From Pseudomonas helvetica (GTDB lineage: Bacteria > Pseudomonadota > Gammaproteobacteria > Pseudomonadales > Pseudomonadaceae): a stretch of DNA of 64,000 bases. Position numbers and translations under genes: made by a program. Shown here piece after piece: positions 43,951 through 53,805 of the stretch (position 1 is its first letter; each line of letters begins with the position of its first letter). Location: contig NZ_CP150917.1 in NCBI RefSeq assembly GCF_039908645.1, positions 2,987,501 through 3,051,500 on the forward strand, written 5' to 3'. The notes beneath the pieces were generated by a model. That model had not been told where the DNA came from. It made no database searches and worked only from the letters and a program-made list of their open reading frames with translations.

Positions 43951-46206
43951 ATGTATAAAGACTTGAAGTTCCCGGTCCTAATTGTTCACCGCGACATCAA
44001 GGCCGATACGGTCGCCGGTGATCGCGTGCGCGGCATCGCCACGGAGCTTTCACAGGAAGGTTTCAGCGTCCTTTCGGCGGTGGATTACACCGAAGGCCGA
44101 CTGGTCGCTTCGACTCACCACGGCCTCGCGTGCATGTTGATTGCCGCCGAAGGCGCCGGGGAAAACATCCACCTTTTACAGAACATGGCCGAATTGATTC
44201 GTGTGGCCCGCGCCCGTGCGCCGAATTTGCCGATCTTCGCCCTGGGCGAGCAAGTCACCCTGGAAAACGCCCCGGCCGATGCCATGAGCGAACTGAACCA
44301 GTTGCGCGGCATCCTTTATTTGTTCGAAGACACCGTGCCGTTTCTGGCGCGCCAGGTCGCCCGGGCGGCGCGCAGCTACCTCGATGGCTTGCTGCCACCG
44401 TTTTTCAAGGCCTTGGTGCAACACACCGCCGACTCCAACTACTCCTGGCACACCCCAGGGCATGGTGGGGGTGTGGCTTATCACAAAAGCCCGGTAGGGC
44501 AGGCGTTCCACCAGTTTTTTGGGGAAAATACCCTGCGTTCGGACCTGTCGGTCTCGGTGCCGGAACTCGGCTCGTTGCTCGACCACACCGGGCCACTGGC
44601 GGAAGCCGAGGCCCGTGCAGCACGTAATTTTGGCGCCGATCACACGTTTTTCGTGATCAATGGCACCTCGACGGCCAACAAGATTGTCTGGCAAGCCATG
44701 GTCGCGCGTGACGACCTGGTGCTGGTGGACCGCAACTGCCACAAATCGGTGTTGCACTCGATCATCATGACCGGGGCGATCCCTTTGTACCTGTGTCCGG
44801 AGCGCAATGAACTGGGGATCATCGGGCCGATTCCACTGAGCGAGTTCAGCCGTGAATCGATCCAGGCCAAGATCGATGCGAGCCCGTTGACCAAGGGCCG
44901 AACGCCCAAGGTCAAGCTGGCGGTGGTGACCAACTCGACGTACGACGGCCTCTGTTACAACGCCGAGCTGATCAAGCAAACATTGGGCAACAGCGTCGAA
45001 GTCTTGCACTTCGACGAAGCCTGGTACGCCTATGCGGCGTTTCACGAGTTCTTTGCCGGGCGTTATGGCATGGGCACTTCGCGCACTGACGACAGCCCGC
45101 TGGTGTTCACCACCCATTCCACCCACAAACTGCTGGCGGCCTTCAGCCAGGCGTCGATGATCCACGTGCAGGATGGCGGCGCTCGGCAACTGGACCGCGA
45201 CCGTTTCAATGAAGCGTTCATGATGCACATCTCCACCTCGCCGCAATACAGCATCATCGCCTCGCTGGACGTGGCGTCGGCGATGATGGAAGGCCCGGCC
45301 GGCCGTTCGCTGTTGCAGGAAATGTTCGATGAAGCCCTGAGTTTTCGCCGGGCGCTGGCCAACCTGCGCCAGCACATCGCCACCGACGACTGGTGGTTCT
45401 CGATCTGGCAGCCACCGCTGGTGGAGGGTATAGACAAGGTCACCACCTCCGACTGGCTGTTGCAGCCCGAAGCCGACTGGCACGGCTTTGGCGACATTGC
45501 CGAAGATTACGTGCTGCTGGACCCGATCAAAGTGACGCTGGTGATGCCCGGCCTGACGGCCGGTGGCGCGCTGAGCGAGCGGGGGATTCCGGCGGCAGTG
45601 GTCAGCAAGTTCCTCTGGGAGCGCGGGCTGGTGGTTGAAAAAACCGGTCTGTATTCATTCCTGGTGCTGTTTTCCATGGGCATTACCAAGGGTAAATGGA
45701 GCACCTTGCTCACCGAGTTGCTCGAATTCAAACGCAGCTACGACGCCAACGTCAGCCTGGCGACGTGCCTGCCGTGTGTCGCGCAACGAGACGTGGCGCG
45801 TTACCAGGGCATGGGGCTGCGCGACCTGTGCGATCAATTGCACGCCTGCTACCGCAGCAATGCCACCGCCAAGCACCTTAAACGGATGTACACGGTACTC
45901 CCGGAAATCGCGATGAAACCGGCCGACGCCTACGATCAATTGGTCCGTGGTGAGGTCGAGGCGGTGTCAATCGACAATTTGCAGGGGCGAATCGCTGCGG
46001 TAATGCTGGTGCCATATCCGCCGGGGATTCCGCTGATCATGCCCGGCGAACGTTTTACCGAATCGACGCGCTCGATCATCGATTACCTGGCGTTTGCCCG
46101 CACATTCAACAGCAGCTTCCCGGGCTTCGTCGCCGATGTGCACGGCCTGCAGCATGAAGACGAGGGCAATGGGCGGTGTTACACCGTCGATTGCATAAAA
46201 ATTTGA
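43951..46206 (+). CDS. ldcA: Lysine/ornithine/arginine decarboxylase (LdcA-type)
   Basis: A 751-residue PLP enzyme of the large basic amino acid decarboxylase family. It has the N-terminal wing domain (1-130), the PLP domain with SDLSVSVPELGSLLDHTGP and FVINGTSTANKIVW, the lysine that binds PLP at 393 (THSTHKLLAAFSQ), and the C-terminal domain. In P. aeruginosa LdcA (PA1818, also just after dnaQ by recall) decarboxylates lysine to cadaverine. Substrate choice between Lys, Orn and Arg is by synteny, not by residues. The start is the ATG at 43951; an earlier in-frame start has no leader support. Confidence 0.92.
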   Translation: MYKDLKFPVLIVHRDIKADTVAGDRVRGIATELSQEGFSVLSAVDYTEGRLVASTHHGLACMLIAAEGAGENIHLLQNMAELIRVARARAPNLPIFALGEQVTLENAPADAMSELNQLRGILYLFEDTVPFLARQVARAARSYLDGLLPPFFKALVQHTADSNYSWHTPGHGGGVAYHKSPVGQAFHQFFGENTLRSDLSVSVPELGSLLDHTGPLAEAEARAARNFGADHTFFVINGTSTANKIVWQAMVARDDLVLVDRNCHKSVLHSIIMTGAIPLYLCPERNELGIIGPIPLSEFSRESIQAKIDASPLTKGRTPKVKLAVVTNSTYDGLCYNAELIKQTLGNSVEVLHFDEAWYAYAAFHEFFAGRYGMGTSRTDDSPLVFTTHSTHKLLAAFSQASMIHVQDGGARQLDRDRFNEAFMMHISTSPQYSIIASLDVASAMMEGPAGRSLLQEMFDEALSFRRALANLRQHIATDDWWFSIWQPPLVEGIDKVTTSDWLLQPEADWHGFGDIAEDYVLLDPIKVTLVMPGLTAGGALSERGIPAAVVSKFLWERGLVVEKTGLYSFLVLFSMGITKGKWSTLLTELLEFKRSYDANVSLATCLPCVAQRDVARYQGMGLRDLCDQLHACYRSNATAKHLKRMYTVLPEIAMKPADAYDQLVRGEVEAVSIDNLQGRIAAVMLVPYPPGIPLIMPGERFTESTRSIIDYLAFARTFNSSFPGFVADVHGLQHEDEGNGRCYTVDCIKI

Positions 46207-46220
46207 GGACTTTTCCGAGT

Positions 46221-46835
46221 ATGCAGCCGGTCATCAATCCCAAGTATCCGGGTTTAGCGGTACGTGTCGCCGATCAGGGATTCGCTGCGTATATCTGGGG
46301 CAGTGACTTCAGTTTTGAGGTCCGGGCCTACGCGGCCGCAGAGCTCGATAAACCGGTGGATCAGTGGTCGCTGGAAACCATCACGCCCTACCGCAAGTGT
46401 TATGGCATCGACCCGGAGGAGTTCGCCAGTTACCGGAACGCGGTCGACAGTGCGATTTTCATGGCGTTTCTCGACGATCACCCGGTGGGGCACATCGTGA
46501 TCAGCACTAACTGGAACGGCTTTGCCCATATCGACGAGCTGGCAGTGCACGCCCCGGCGCGTCGCCACGGGGTGGCCAAGGCGTTGCTGGATGTCGCGCA
46601 GTTCTGGAGCCGCAAGAAGAAGCTGCCGGGCATCATGCTGGAAACCCAGAATAACAACCTGGGAGCCTGTCGGCTGTACGAGCGTTGCGGCTATGTCATG
46701 GGTGGCATCGATCACCTGCGTTATCGTGGCATCGATCCGCAAACCGCAGAGGTGGCGTTGTTCTGGTATCGGCTGTTCGATAATCCGTTGGAAAGTCCGA
46801 TCAGCTCGCCAGCATCGCCTCGGCTTGTTCCTTGA
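46221..46835 (+). CDS. GNAT-family N-acetyltransferase
   Basis: A 204-residue acetyltransferase. The acetyl-CoA domain lies in the middle: VGHIVISTNWNGFAHIDELA, then HAPARRHGVAKALLDVAQFW (the R-x-x-G-x-A loop), LETQNNNLGACRLYERCGYV. This order and the closing ALFWYRLF are close to streptothricin-acetyltransferase-like enzymes, but the substrate is unknown. It starts 14 bases after ldcA and may share its transcript. Its last 35 bases overlap the 3' end of the convergent LysR gene. Confidence 0.87.
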   Translation: MQPVINPKYPGLAVRVADQGFAAYIWGSDFSFEVRAYAAAELDKPVDQWSLETITPYRKCYGIDPEEFASYRNAVDSAIFMAFLDDHPVGHIVISTNWNGFAHIDELAVHAPARRHGVAKALLDVAQFWSRKKKLPGIMLETQNNNLGACRLYERCGYVMGGIDHLRYRGIDPQTAEVALFWYRLFDNPLESPISSPASPRLVP

Positions 46836-47694
46836 TAATCTCCAGTAACGCCTGGGTCGCAGGCGCTATCTCGGCATTGTTCAGGGTCAAGGCGTAAAGA
46901 CTGATCGGGACGGCCGGCGAGACGGGGCAAACGTCCAGTCCGCTGGCCTTGGCGCCGATCGCAGTAAACGGATCGACAACGGCCAGGCCTTCGCCAGCCT
47001 CGACCATGCTGCGCATCATCTGATGGGTCTGAACCCGGGTTTGCACCACCGGTGCCGGGCGCAAGGCCTGCAGTTTGCTCTCGAACATCACGCTGAGCGG
47101 GTCGTGACCTTCCAGCCCGACCATCGACTGGCCGGCCAGGTCCTGCACGGAAATGTATTTTTGCTTGGGTTGCAGCCAGCCATGAGGCGCCAGGAGCTGG
47201 AGTTTGCCTTGGGCAATGATCTGGCACTGAATGTCGGGGTGGTCAGGATCGTGCAGGCTCAAGCCGAGATCGCTTTCACGCAGCAGCAGGCTTCTGACGA
47301 TGTCACGCGTGGGTTGGCTGAGCAGCGAGCAGGGCGCATCTGGAAAACGTCGACGCAGGGTGGCAATGCCCTGTGGCAACAAGTGCTGCGCCAAGGGGGG
47401 CGTGCAAATGATCCGCAACGGCGGCGCCAGGTATTGTTTTAGGCTGTTGGCCAGCCGCTGCAGCGGTTCGAGCGCTTCGTAGACGTGGGCAATCTCGACC
47501 TGCAACTCCCGCGCCTCACGGGTAGCCTGCAATCGCCCGCGTACGCTGGCAAACAGCATGAAGCCGAGTTGATCCTCGGCCTCGCGCAAAATCCCCTCGA
47601 CCCCGGCCACCGGCAGTTGCAGCATCTCGGCAGCGGTGCCCAGATGACCGGTTTGCAGGAGCGCCTGGATCACTTCGATATGACGTAAACGCAT
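46801..47694 (-). CDS. LysR-family transcriptional regulator
   Basis: A 297-residue LysR protein. The helix-turn-helix (LRHIEVIQALLQTGHLGTAA, LPVAGVEGILREAEDQLGF) is unusual in having VAGVEG in the recognition helix where most members have SQPAVS-like residues. The effector domain shows SDLGLSLHDPDHPDIQCQII and MVEAGEGLAVVDPFTA. Its target is unclear; it ends inside the GNAT gene and its promoter faces the small gene at 47783-48019 on the same strand. Confidence 0.87.
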   Translation of the reverse strand: MRLRHIEVIQALLQTGHLGTAAEMLQLPVAGVEGILREAEDQLGFMLFASVRGRLQATREARELQVEIAHVYEALEPLQRLANSLKQYLAPPLRIICTPPLAQHLLPQGIATLRRRFPDAPCSLLSQPTRDIVRSLLLRESDLGLSLHDPDHPDIQCQIIAQGKLQLLAPHGWLQPKQKYISVQDLAGQSMVGLEGHDPLSVMFESKLQALRPAPVVQTRVQTHQMMRSMVEAGEGLAVVDPFTAIGAKASGLDVCPVSPAVPISLYALTLNNAEIAPATQALLEIIKEQAEAMLAS

Positions 47695-47782
47695 GCGTGA
47701 AGTCCATGTTCAGCAGGTGAGGGGGTCAGTGACTGAATCCTAACCCAAGTCCGTGCCTATGACTTCAGCTCATAACGGAGGC

Positions 47783-48019
47783 TTATGAGGCGACGCTTGA
47801 TTCAGGCTCGCGGGTGATGGTAACGCCCGATTGAACCAATACAAATTCGTTGTCATCGAGCTTGTTGATGCGATCGCCAATCGCCAGCTTATAGGTGGTG
47901 ACAGGCGCAAGGCCGGCGATACCGTCCTGCGACGGGGTGGATTCCTGGAACTCATGCACTGAATAAACACGGCCTTCCGCGTCTCTTGCATGGAATTGTC
48001 CGACGAGTACTGCTGCCAT
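47783..48019 (-). CDS. Small conserved protein of unknown function
   Basis: A 78-residue protein without a signal peptide: VLVGQFHARDAEGRVYSVHE then a beta-rich stretch (TTYKLAIGDRINKLDDNEFV) and VLVQSGVTITRE. It seems conserved in pseudomonads from memory but without function. The ATG at 48017-48019 has CAGAGG upstream. The sequence pattern suggests a small beta-barrel or SH3-like fold; this is a guess. Confidence 0.65.
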   Translation of the reverse strand: MAAVLVGQFHARDAEGRVYSVHEFQESTPSQDGIAGLAPVTTYKLAIGDRINKLDDNEFVLVQSGVTITREPESSVAS

Positions 48020-48203
48020 CTGCTTAGAACCTCTGGAGATAAGTCACTCAATTTGCGGTTCTGTAGACCGTCGATAAGCTTGGTAAGTTTTCCTACAGGA
48101 AAAAAATAGTATTTAACCGCTATTCCGAGACTCGGAGCACGTTAAGTGCTGCCGAATCATCTATAACTACAGGCTCCTTTAGCCAGATAGTCGGGAATTC
48201 CCA

Positions 48204-48761
48204 ATGAGCAAGGTCTATACGATTGCTGTCCTGGTTGGCAGCTTGAGAAAACAGTCGATCAACCGCAAAGTCGCGCTGGCGCTGGCTGAACTGGCTCCGG
48301 CAAACCTCAGGCTGAACATCGTCGAGATTGGCGACCTGCCGCTCTACAACGAAGACATCGACGTAACACCGCCGGCAGCCTACAGCACTTTCCGTCAACA
48401 GGTGAGCTCATCCGACGCGGTGCTGTTCGTGACACCGGAATATAACCGCTCGGTGCCTGCCCCCCTGAAGAACGCCATCGATGTCGGTTCCCGGCCTTAT
48501 GGCAAGAGTGTCTGGGGCGGTAAGCCGGGGGCGGTGATCAGCGCATCCCCCGGCGCTATTGGTGGTTTCGGTGCTAACCATCACTTGCGTCAATCCATGG
48601 TGTTTCTCAATGTGCCTTGCATGCAGCAACCGGAAGCCTACCTGAGCAACGCCGGTACGGCGTTCGACGAGTCGGGGAAGGTGTCCGACTCGGTCCGGCC
48701 GTTTTTGCAGAGTTTCATCAACGCCTATGCCGAGTGGGTCGAGCAATTTAAAAAGGATTGA
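48204..48761 (+). CDS. NADPH-dependent FMN reductase (ChrR-like flavoprotein)
   Basis: A 185-residue flavodoxin-like reductase with the phosphate loop VLVGSLRKQSINRKVA and the FMN signature FVTPEYNRSVPAPLKNAIDV, then GKPGAVISASPGAIGGFGAN. Relatives reduce quinones, chromate and azo dyes and protect against oxidative stress. ArsH is a longer relative (about 230 residues), so this is not a good ArsH although arsRB lies 1.3 kb away. It is divergent from the small gene at 47783. Confidence 0.9.
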   Translation: MSKVYTIAVLVGSLRKQSINRKVALALAELAPANLRLNIVEIGDLPLYNEDIDVTPPAAYSTFRQQVSSSDAVLFVTPEYNRSVPAPLKNAIDVGSRPYGKSVWGGKPGAVISASPGAIGGFGANHHLRQSMVFLNVPCMQQPEAYLSNAGTAFDESGKVSDSVRPFLQSFINAYAEWVEQFKKD

Positions 48762-48859
48762 TCGATCGGGGGCCAGTGCTGCGCTAAGGAAGCGCTGGCC
48801 CGTCGACTGATGATCGAACCATTGGATAGTGGACAGCGACACGACAGGGAGTCTGAACG

Positions 48860-49963
48860 ATGCAAAGCCAAGGCACGGTCACACGGTTGATAACCCGTAA
48901 AAACGCCATCGCCGAGAGTCGTATCGAGCGTGAGCAGCGCAGCCTGATTCCGTCGGTTGGTGACGTGATTCTGAAGATTGATCGCTGCGCGCTGACCAGC
49001 AATAACATTACCTACGCAGCCTATGGCGACTTGATGCATTACTGGGAGTTTTTCCCGACCGGGCAAGCGCAATGGGGCCATATCCCGGCCTGGGGTTTTG
49101 CCGATGTGCTTGCCTGCGCAGTCGAAGGCATTGCGGTCGGGGAGCGCTTTTACGGGTACTTTCCACTGGCCAGCCATCTCTGGGTGCATCCAGAGCGGGT
49201 GACCGAGCGCGGTTTTCATGACGCCGCCCCGCACCGTCAAACACTGAATTCGGTTTACAACCAGTACACCCGTTGCAGTTGGGATCGGTACTACATCCCT
49301 GCGAATGAAAACCTGCAAATGCTGCTTAACCCGCTGTTTTTGACGTCATTGATGTTGGCGGATTTCCTACAGGACAATCAGTTCTTCGGTACCACCCGTG
49401 TGGTGTTCTCCAGCGCTTCGAGCAAAACCGCTTTCGGCACTGCCATTTGCCTGGAGGACCAGTCGAATCTGGAGCGAGTGGCGCTGACATCGACCGGGAA
49501 CCAGGCGTTTGTTGAACAACTCGGGTGTTACGAGCGCACGCTCGGCTACGCCGAGTTGGCGTCGTTGCCCGCTGACCGTCCGACCTTGTACGTGGATTTC
49601 TCTGGCCGTCTGGATTTACGCAATCAGGTGCATCAGCATTTCGCCGGGCAATTGGTTTACAGCTGCGCTGTAGGTTCGACCCAGAACACGGATGAGGCGC
49701 AACTGAGCGCTATGACAGGGCCGCAGCCGGCGTTTTTCTTTGCACCGATCCAGATTCGCAAACGCAACGCCGAATGGGGAGCGCAGCGGCTTATCGAGTA
49801 CATCGGTGAGGGCGGGCAGAAGTTTTATCGGCGAGTGATGGCACCGGCCAATCCATTGCTCAGGGTGGTGGAGAGTGATGGGCTTGAAGCGGCACAAACG
49901 GTGATTTCGCGGCTGTTTCATGGGCAGATCGCGCCGATCGAGGGGCATGTGATCCGTTTGTGA
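48860..49963 (+). CDS. DUF2855 family protein (medium-chain reductase-like)
   Basis: A 367-residue protein matching DUF2855 as I recall it. The early part ILKIDRCALTSNNITYAAYG and IPAWGFADVLACAVEGIAVG copies the GroES-like opening of quinone oxidoreductases, and TRVVFSSASSKTAFGTAICL is in the place of the nucleotide-binding loop but lacks the normal glycine run. It may bind NAD(P)H in a changed way or not at all. It starts 98 bases after the FMN reductase and could be co-transcribed. No proven function. Confidence 0.8.
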   Translation: MQSQGTVTRLITRKNAIAESRIEREQRSLIPSVGDVILKIDRCALTSNNITYAAYGDLMHYWEFFPTGQAQWGHIPAWGFADVLACAVEGIAVGERFYGYFPLASHLWVHPERVTERGFHDAAPHRQTLNSVYNQYTRCSWDRYYIPANENLQMLLNPLFLTSLMLADFLQDNQFFGTTRVVFSSASSKTAFGTAICLEDQSNLERVALTSTGNQAFVEQLGCYERTLGYAELASLPADRPTLYVDFSGRLDLRNQVHQHFAGQLVYSCAVGSTQNTDEAQLSAMTGPQPAFFFAPIQIRKRNAEWGAQRLIEYIGEGGQKFYRRVMAPANPLLRVVESDGLEAAQTVISRLFHGQIAPIEGHVIRL

Positions 49964-50006
49964 GGTTCTACGGGTTGCGTGCAATGCGGTTTATTCGCTT
50001 TACCCT

Positions 50007-50029
50007 ATATTCGAAATTCCATATATTCG
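50007..50029. promoter_or_regulatory. Candidate ArsR operator
   Basis: ATATTCG is repeated at 50007-50013 and 50023-50029, 31-53 bases ahead of arsR, in an AT-rich island between GC-rich genes. ArsR-type repressors bind AT-rich sites of this kind over their own promoter. The assignment rests on position and composition. Confidence 0.45.
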
Positions 50030-50059
50030 CGCTTCGTTTGTTCAGGCGCATTCACTTCC

Positions 50060-50407
50060 ATGTCCGATCCCTGCAATCCCGTCGATGTGTTCAAGGCGTT
50101 GGCCGATGACACCCGCAGTCGTATCGCTTTGCTCATCGCCAAAGAGGGTGAGCTGTGCGTGTGCGAGCTGACGGCGGCGCTGGACCTGAGCCAGCCGAAA
50201 ATCTCCCGTCACCTGGCGCAATTGCGCAGCCATGGATTGCTGGCGGACCGTCGTCAGGGGCAATGGGTGTTTTATCGCCTGCACCCGCAATTATCCCCGT
50301 GGGTCATGACGTTGTTGCACGGTGCGCTGGCAGCCAACGGTGCATGGCTTGGCGCTGATGTCGCGCGACTACAGGCGATGGGCGACCGTCCGGTCCGTTG
50401 CTGCTGA
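50060..50407 (+). CDS. arsR: Arsenite-responsive repressor ArsR
   Basis: A 115-residue winged-helix repressor. [20 protein letters not shown] leads into [20 protein letters not shown], which holds the As(III)-binding Cys33 and Cys35 at the recognition helix and matches the ELCVCDL motif of classic ArsR. The protein ends with a Cys-Cys pair. ATG 50060 is chosen because it starts the normal MSDP...VFKAL leader. It controls arsB, 34 bases downstream. Confidence 0.93.
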   Translation: MSDPCNPVDVFKALADDTRSRIALLIAKEGELCVCELTAALDLSQPKISRHLAQLRSHGLLADRRQGQWVFYRLHPQLSPWVMTLLHGALAANGAWLGADVARLQAMGDRPVRCC

Positions 50408-50441
50408 TTCTCCCCCTCCATCTTCTTCAAGGCTGTTTCGC

Positions 50442-51725
50442 ATGCTCGTAGCGTCGTTGATTTTCCTCCAGACCATTACCCTGGTGATCTGGCAACCCAA
50501 AGGCCTCGGCGTCGGCTGGAGTGCGGTGCTGGGCGCCGTCTTGGCGTTACTCTGCGGGGTGGTCCAGGTCAGCGACATTCCGCTGGTATGGGACATCATC
50601 TGGAACGCCACCGGGACGTTTGTGGCGCTGATCATCATCAGCCTGTTGCTGGATGAAGCGGGTTTCTTTGCCTGGGCGGCGTTGCACGTGGCTCGCTGGG
50701 GGCACGGTAACGGGCGCAAGCTATTCGCTTACATGATTTTGCTCGGGGCGCTGGTATCGGCGCTGTTCGCCAATGATGGCGCGGCGTTGATCCTCACGCC
50801 CATCGTCATTTCGATGCTGCTGGCCTTGCGATTTTCTCCGGCGGCGACACTGGCGTTCGTGATGGGCGCCGGGTTTATCGCCGATACCGCGAGCCTGCCG
50901 CTGGTGGTGTCGAACCTGGTGAACATCGTCTCCGCGGACTTCTTCCATATTGGGTTCAACCGTTATGCAGCGGTCATGGTGCCGGTCAACCTGGTGGCCG
51001 TCGCGGCGACGCTGGCGGTGTTGCTGTGGTTCTTCCGACGCGACGTTCCTGCCGATTACGACCTGGAACAACTGGAAGACCCGAAGACCGCGATTCGCGA
51101 CAAGCCAACGTTCATTGCCGGTTGGTGTGTGCTGGTGATTTTGCTGCTGGGCTGTTTTGCCCTGGAGCCGCTGGGGATTCCCATCAGCGCGATCTCGGCG
51201 GTATGCGCGGCATTGCTGTTGGCGATTGCCGCCCGTGGGCACAAAATTTCCACGCGCAAGGTGATGAAAGAAGCACCGTGGCATATCGTGATTTTCTCCT
51301 TGGGCATGTACCTGGTGGTTTACGGCTTGCGTAATGCCGGGTTGACCACGTACCTGGCCGGTTGGCTGGACGTGTTCGCGGACTACGGCGTGTGGGGGGC
51401 CGCCATGGGCACCGGGCTGCTGACCGCGCTGTTGTCGTCGATGATGAATAACCTGCCGACGGTGCTGATCGGTGCGTTGTCGATCGATGCCAGCCAGGCT
51501 ACCGGGGTGGTGAAAGAGGCAATGATCTACGCCAACGTGATCGGCAGCGACCTGGGGCCGAAAATCACCCCGATCGGTAGCCTGGCGACCTTGCTTTGGT
51601 TGCACGTGCTGGCGCGCAAGAATATTCAGATTGGCTGGGGGTATTACTTCAAGGTCGGGATCGTGCTGACAGTGCCGGTGTTGCTGGTGACCCTGGCGGC
51701 GTTGGCGTTGCGCCTGTCCATCTAA
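50442..51725 (+). CDS. arsB: Arsenite efflux permease ArsB
   Basis: A 427-residue inner-membrane carrier with about 12 membrane segments. It has the ArsB marks [54 protein letters not shown] and [16 protein letters not shown]. It exports arsenite and antimonite. With arsR it makes an arsRB pair; no arsC arsenate reductase or arsH follows, as a different gene on the other strand begins after a short REP-like spacer. The ATG at 50442 gives the standard N-terminus. Confidence 0.95.
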   Translation: MLVASLIFLQTITLVIWQPKGLGVGWSAVLGAVLALLCGVVQVSDIPLVWDIIWNATGTFVALIIISLLLDEAGFFAWAALHVARWGHGNGRKLFAYMILLGALVSALFANDGAALILTPIVISMLLALRFSPAATLAFVMGAGFIADTASLPLVVSNLVNIVSADFFHIGFNRYAAVMVPVNLVAVAATLAVLLWFFRRDVPADYDLEQLEDPKTAIRDKPTFIAGWCVLVILLLGCFALEPLGIPISAISAVCAALLLAIAARGHKISTRKVMKEAPWHIVIFSLGMYLVVYGLRNAGLTTYLAGWLDVFADYGVWGAAMGTGLLTALLSSMMNNLPTVLIGALSIDASQATGVVKEAMIYANVIGSDLGPKITPIGSLATLLWLHVLARKNIQIGWGYYFKVGIVLTVPVLLVTLAALALRLSI

Positions 51726-51775
51726 ATAGCTTCCTGCAGGAACACGGCTTGCCGGCGATGGTGTCCTTGAGATCG

Positions 51776-51840
51776 CCATCGCGAGCAAGCTTTGCTCCTA
51801 CAGGGTTAGGGGCCAGTGTGTGGGAGCCTGCTCGCGATGG
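51776..51840. repeat. REP-like inverted pair after arsB
   Basis: CCATCGCGAGCAAGCTTTGC (from 51776) and TGTGGGAGCCTGCTCGCGATGG (51819-51840) are imperfect complements of the GAGCAAGCTCGC type seen across Pseudomonas genomes. The pair lies between the convergent arsB and DUF1853 genes and could end both transcripts. Confidence 0.65.
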
Positions 51841-51862
51841 GCCGGACCAGACGCCACAAGGC

Positions 51863-52813
51863 TCAACCCTGGCCCGGCACGTTCGGCCACAGATCCGCCA
51901 CCAGAAACAGCCGTTCGGCTTCTTCCCAGTCACCGTCGACGTTTTCAGTCAGGCGTACCAGCAACTGCGCAGGTGCCTGAGGGTCGAGCCCGCTCAGCCA
52001 GGTCTCCAGTTGCGTGCGCTCCCAGGTGTGCTCGGCAAGATAATGGGCGGGCGCGAGCCAGGCGTGCCGTGGCAAGGGTTGCCAGCGACCGGGCGGGCTC
52101 TGGGCGATAAAGTGTGCCCAGTCTCGCTGATGCAGCCAGCGTCCTTTGAGGTGTTGCGGATGGGCACAGTCGGGTGACTGGGTTTTGCCGGGCCATGGGT
52201 ACAGCAGATAACCACCCAGCCATAAGTGTGCGCTGAACCCCAGGATATCCAGCGCGGCCAACGCATCGCGGCTTTCGGAGCGCGCGGAGATCGGCAGTTG
52301 ATGGTGGGTCAGGTGCGCCAGCTTGCGGTCCAGTCGGTCATGGCATCCCGGTCCGAGCCACTGGGCAGTGTCGTGGCCTTCGCCGTTCTGGGGGCCCAGA
52401 TACAATTTGATCGCCAATTCCAGGTGATGCACGCCGTCGCGGTCACGCAGCAGCATGTCCAGCTCGCCCAGCGTGTGGCCGTCGCGGCGGATCGGCAGGT
52501 TGGCGGCAATCAACTCGACGCCCGGCGCGTGCTGCACGGCAAACTGCCAGAGGCGTTCGTAATACAGGCCCAGGCGACGAGTCGGGCCGAGCGCCAGCCA
52601 GCGCTGCAGCTCGCGGCTGTCCTGATCGAGCTGAAGCAACCAGTGTTGCAGTCGTTCGGGGGCTTGTACCCAGTCGCTGCCGGCCAGTGGATGGCGTTGT
52701 GGCCAGGGTGTTTCGCAGAGCATCGGTGGCGCGAGGATGACCCAGGCCAGGTCGCGCACTTCGGGATGGCGCAACTGACGAGGTAAAGCCAGCAAGTCAG
52801 GAAATAAGGTCAT
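51863..52813 (-). CDS. DUF1853 family protein, possible nuclease fold
   Basis: A 316-residue cytoplasmic protein of the DUF1853 family. The centre, [20 protein letters not shown] then IKLYLGP, looks like the core of a PD-(D/E)xK nuclease: an Asp after the first strand and a strand carrying Glu and Lys. I recall the family being placed in that clan, but the Glu-x-Lys spacing is not standard. It is divergent from nadK, as I recall in P. aeruginosa. No direct function is known. Confidence 0.8.
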   Translation of the reverse strand: MTLFPDLLALPRQLRHPEVRDLAWVILAPPMLCETPWPQRHPLAGSDWVQAPERLQHWLLQLDQDSRELQRWLALGPTRRLGLYYERLWQFAVQHAPGVELIAANLPIRRDGHTLGELDMLLRDRDGVHHLELAIKLYLGPQNGEGHDTAQWLGPGCHDRLDRKLAHLTHHQLPISARSESRDALAALDILGFSAHLWLGGYLLYPWPGKTQSPDCAHPQHLKGRWLHQRDWAHFIAQSPPGRWQPLPRHAWLAPAHYLAEHTWERTQLETWLSGLDPQAPAQLLVRLTENVDGDWEEAERLFLVADLWPNVPGQG

Positions 52814-52914
52814 CTTGCGAGCATAGCGCTTTGGTTCGCGGCTGAAAGGATTTTGTCTGCGGCGCGCTTTCGCCCATAATCGTGTTTTTCGCCGTCGTAG
52901 ACCCTCGGAGTCCC

Positions 52915-53805
52915 ATGGAGCAATTTCGTAATATCGGCATCATCGGTCGCCTGGGCAGTTCGCAGGTGCTGGATACCGTTCGCCGACTGAAAAGATTCCT
53001 GCTTGACCGGCACTTGCACGTGATTCTCGAGGACACCATCGCCGAAGTCCTGCCAGGCCATGGCCTGCAAACCTCATCGCGCAAGATGCTCGGCGAAGTC
53101 TGTGACATGGTGATTGTGGTGGGCGGTGACGGCAGCCTGCTGGGCGCCGCTCGGGCATTGGCACGGCACAATATTCCGGTGCTGGGGATCAACCGTGGCA
53201 ACCTGGGCTTTCTGACCGATATCCGCCCGGATGAGCTGGAAGTCAAGGTCGCCGAAGTGCTCGACGGGCACTATCTGGTCGAAAACCGCTTCCTGTTGCA
53301 GGCCGAAGTTCGCCGTCACGCCGAAGCCATCGGCCAGGGCGATGCGCTGAACGACGTGGTGCTGCACCCCGGCAAATCGACGCGGATGATCGAGTTCGAG
53401 TTGTACATCGACGGCCAGTTTGTTTGCAGCCAAAAAGCCGACGGCCTGATCGTCGCCACACCCACCGGTTCCACGGCCTATGCGCTCTCGGCGGGCGGCC
53501 CGATCATGCATCCCAAGCTCGATGCCATTGTGATTGTGCCAATGTACCCCCATACCTTGTCAGGAAGGCCGATTGTGGTCGATGGCAATAGCGAGCTGAA
53601 AATCGTCGTGTCGAAGGATATGCAGATTTACCCGCAAGTCTCCTGTGACGGGCAGAACCACTTCACCTGCGCCCCCGGTGACACCATCACTGTGAGCAAG
53701 AAGGCGCAGAAACTGCGGCTGATTCATCCGCTGGACCATAACTACTACGAAGTCTGCCGGACCAAGCTGGGCTGGGGCAGCCGGTTGGGCGGTGGAGGCG
53801 ACTGA
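52915..53805 (+). CDS. nadK: NAD kinase
   Basis: A 296-residue enzyme that phosphorylates NAD to NADP. It starts with [16 protein letters not shown], has the catalytic GGDGS (70-74), [11 protein letters not shown], and the substrate-binding [20 protein letters not shown] and SCDGQ. The ATG at 52915 gives the standard N-terminus. Its TGA overlaps the ATG of the next gene (TGATG), so translation is coupled. Confidence 0.97.
   Translation: MEQFRNIGIIGRLGSSQVLDTVRRLKRFLLDRHLHVILEDTIAEVLPGHGLQTSSRKMLGEVCDMVIVVGGDGSLLGAARALARHNIPVLGINRGNLGFLTDIRPDELEVKVAEVLDGHYLVENRFLLQAEVRRHAEAIGQGDALNDVVLHPGKSTRMIEFELYIDGQFVCSQKADGLIVATPTGSTAYALSAGGPIMHPKLDAIVIVPMYPHTLSGRPIVVDGNSELKIVVSKDMQIYPQVSCDGQNHFTCAPGDTITVSKKAQKLRLIHPLDHNYYEVCRTKLGWGSRLGGGGD

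Noticed and set aside
48204..48761. ArsH
   Set aside because: At 185 residues it is too short and lacks the N-terminal extension of ArsH; the FMN motif fits ChrR-like reductases, and it lies far from arsRB with another gene between.
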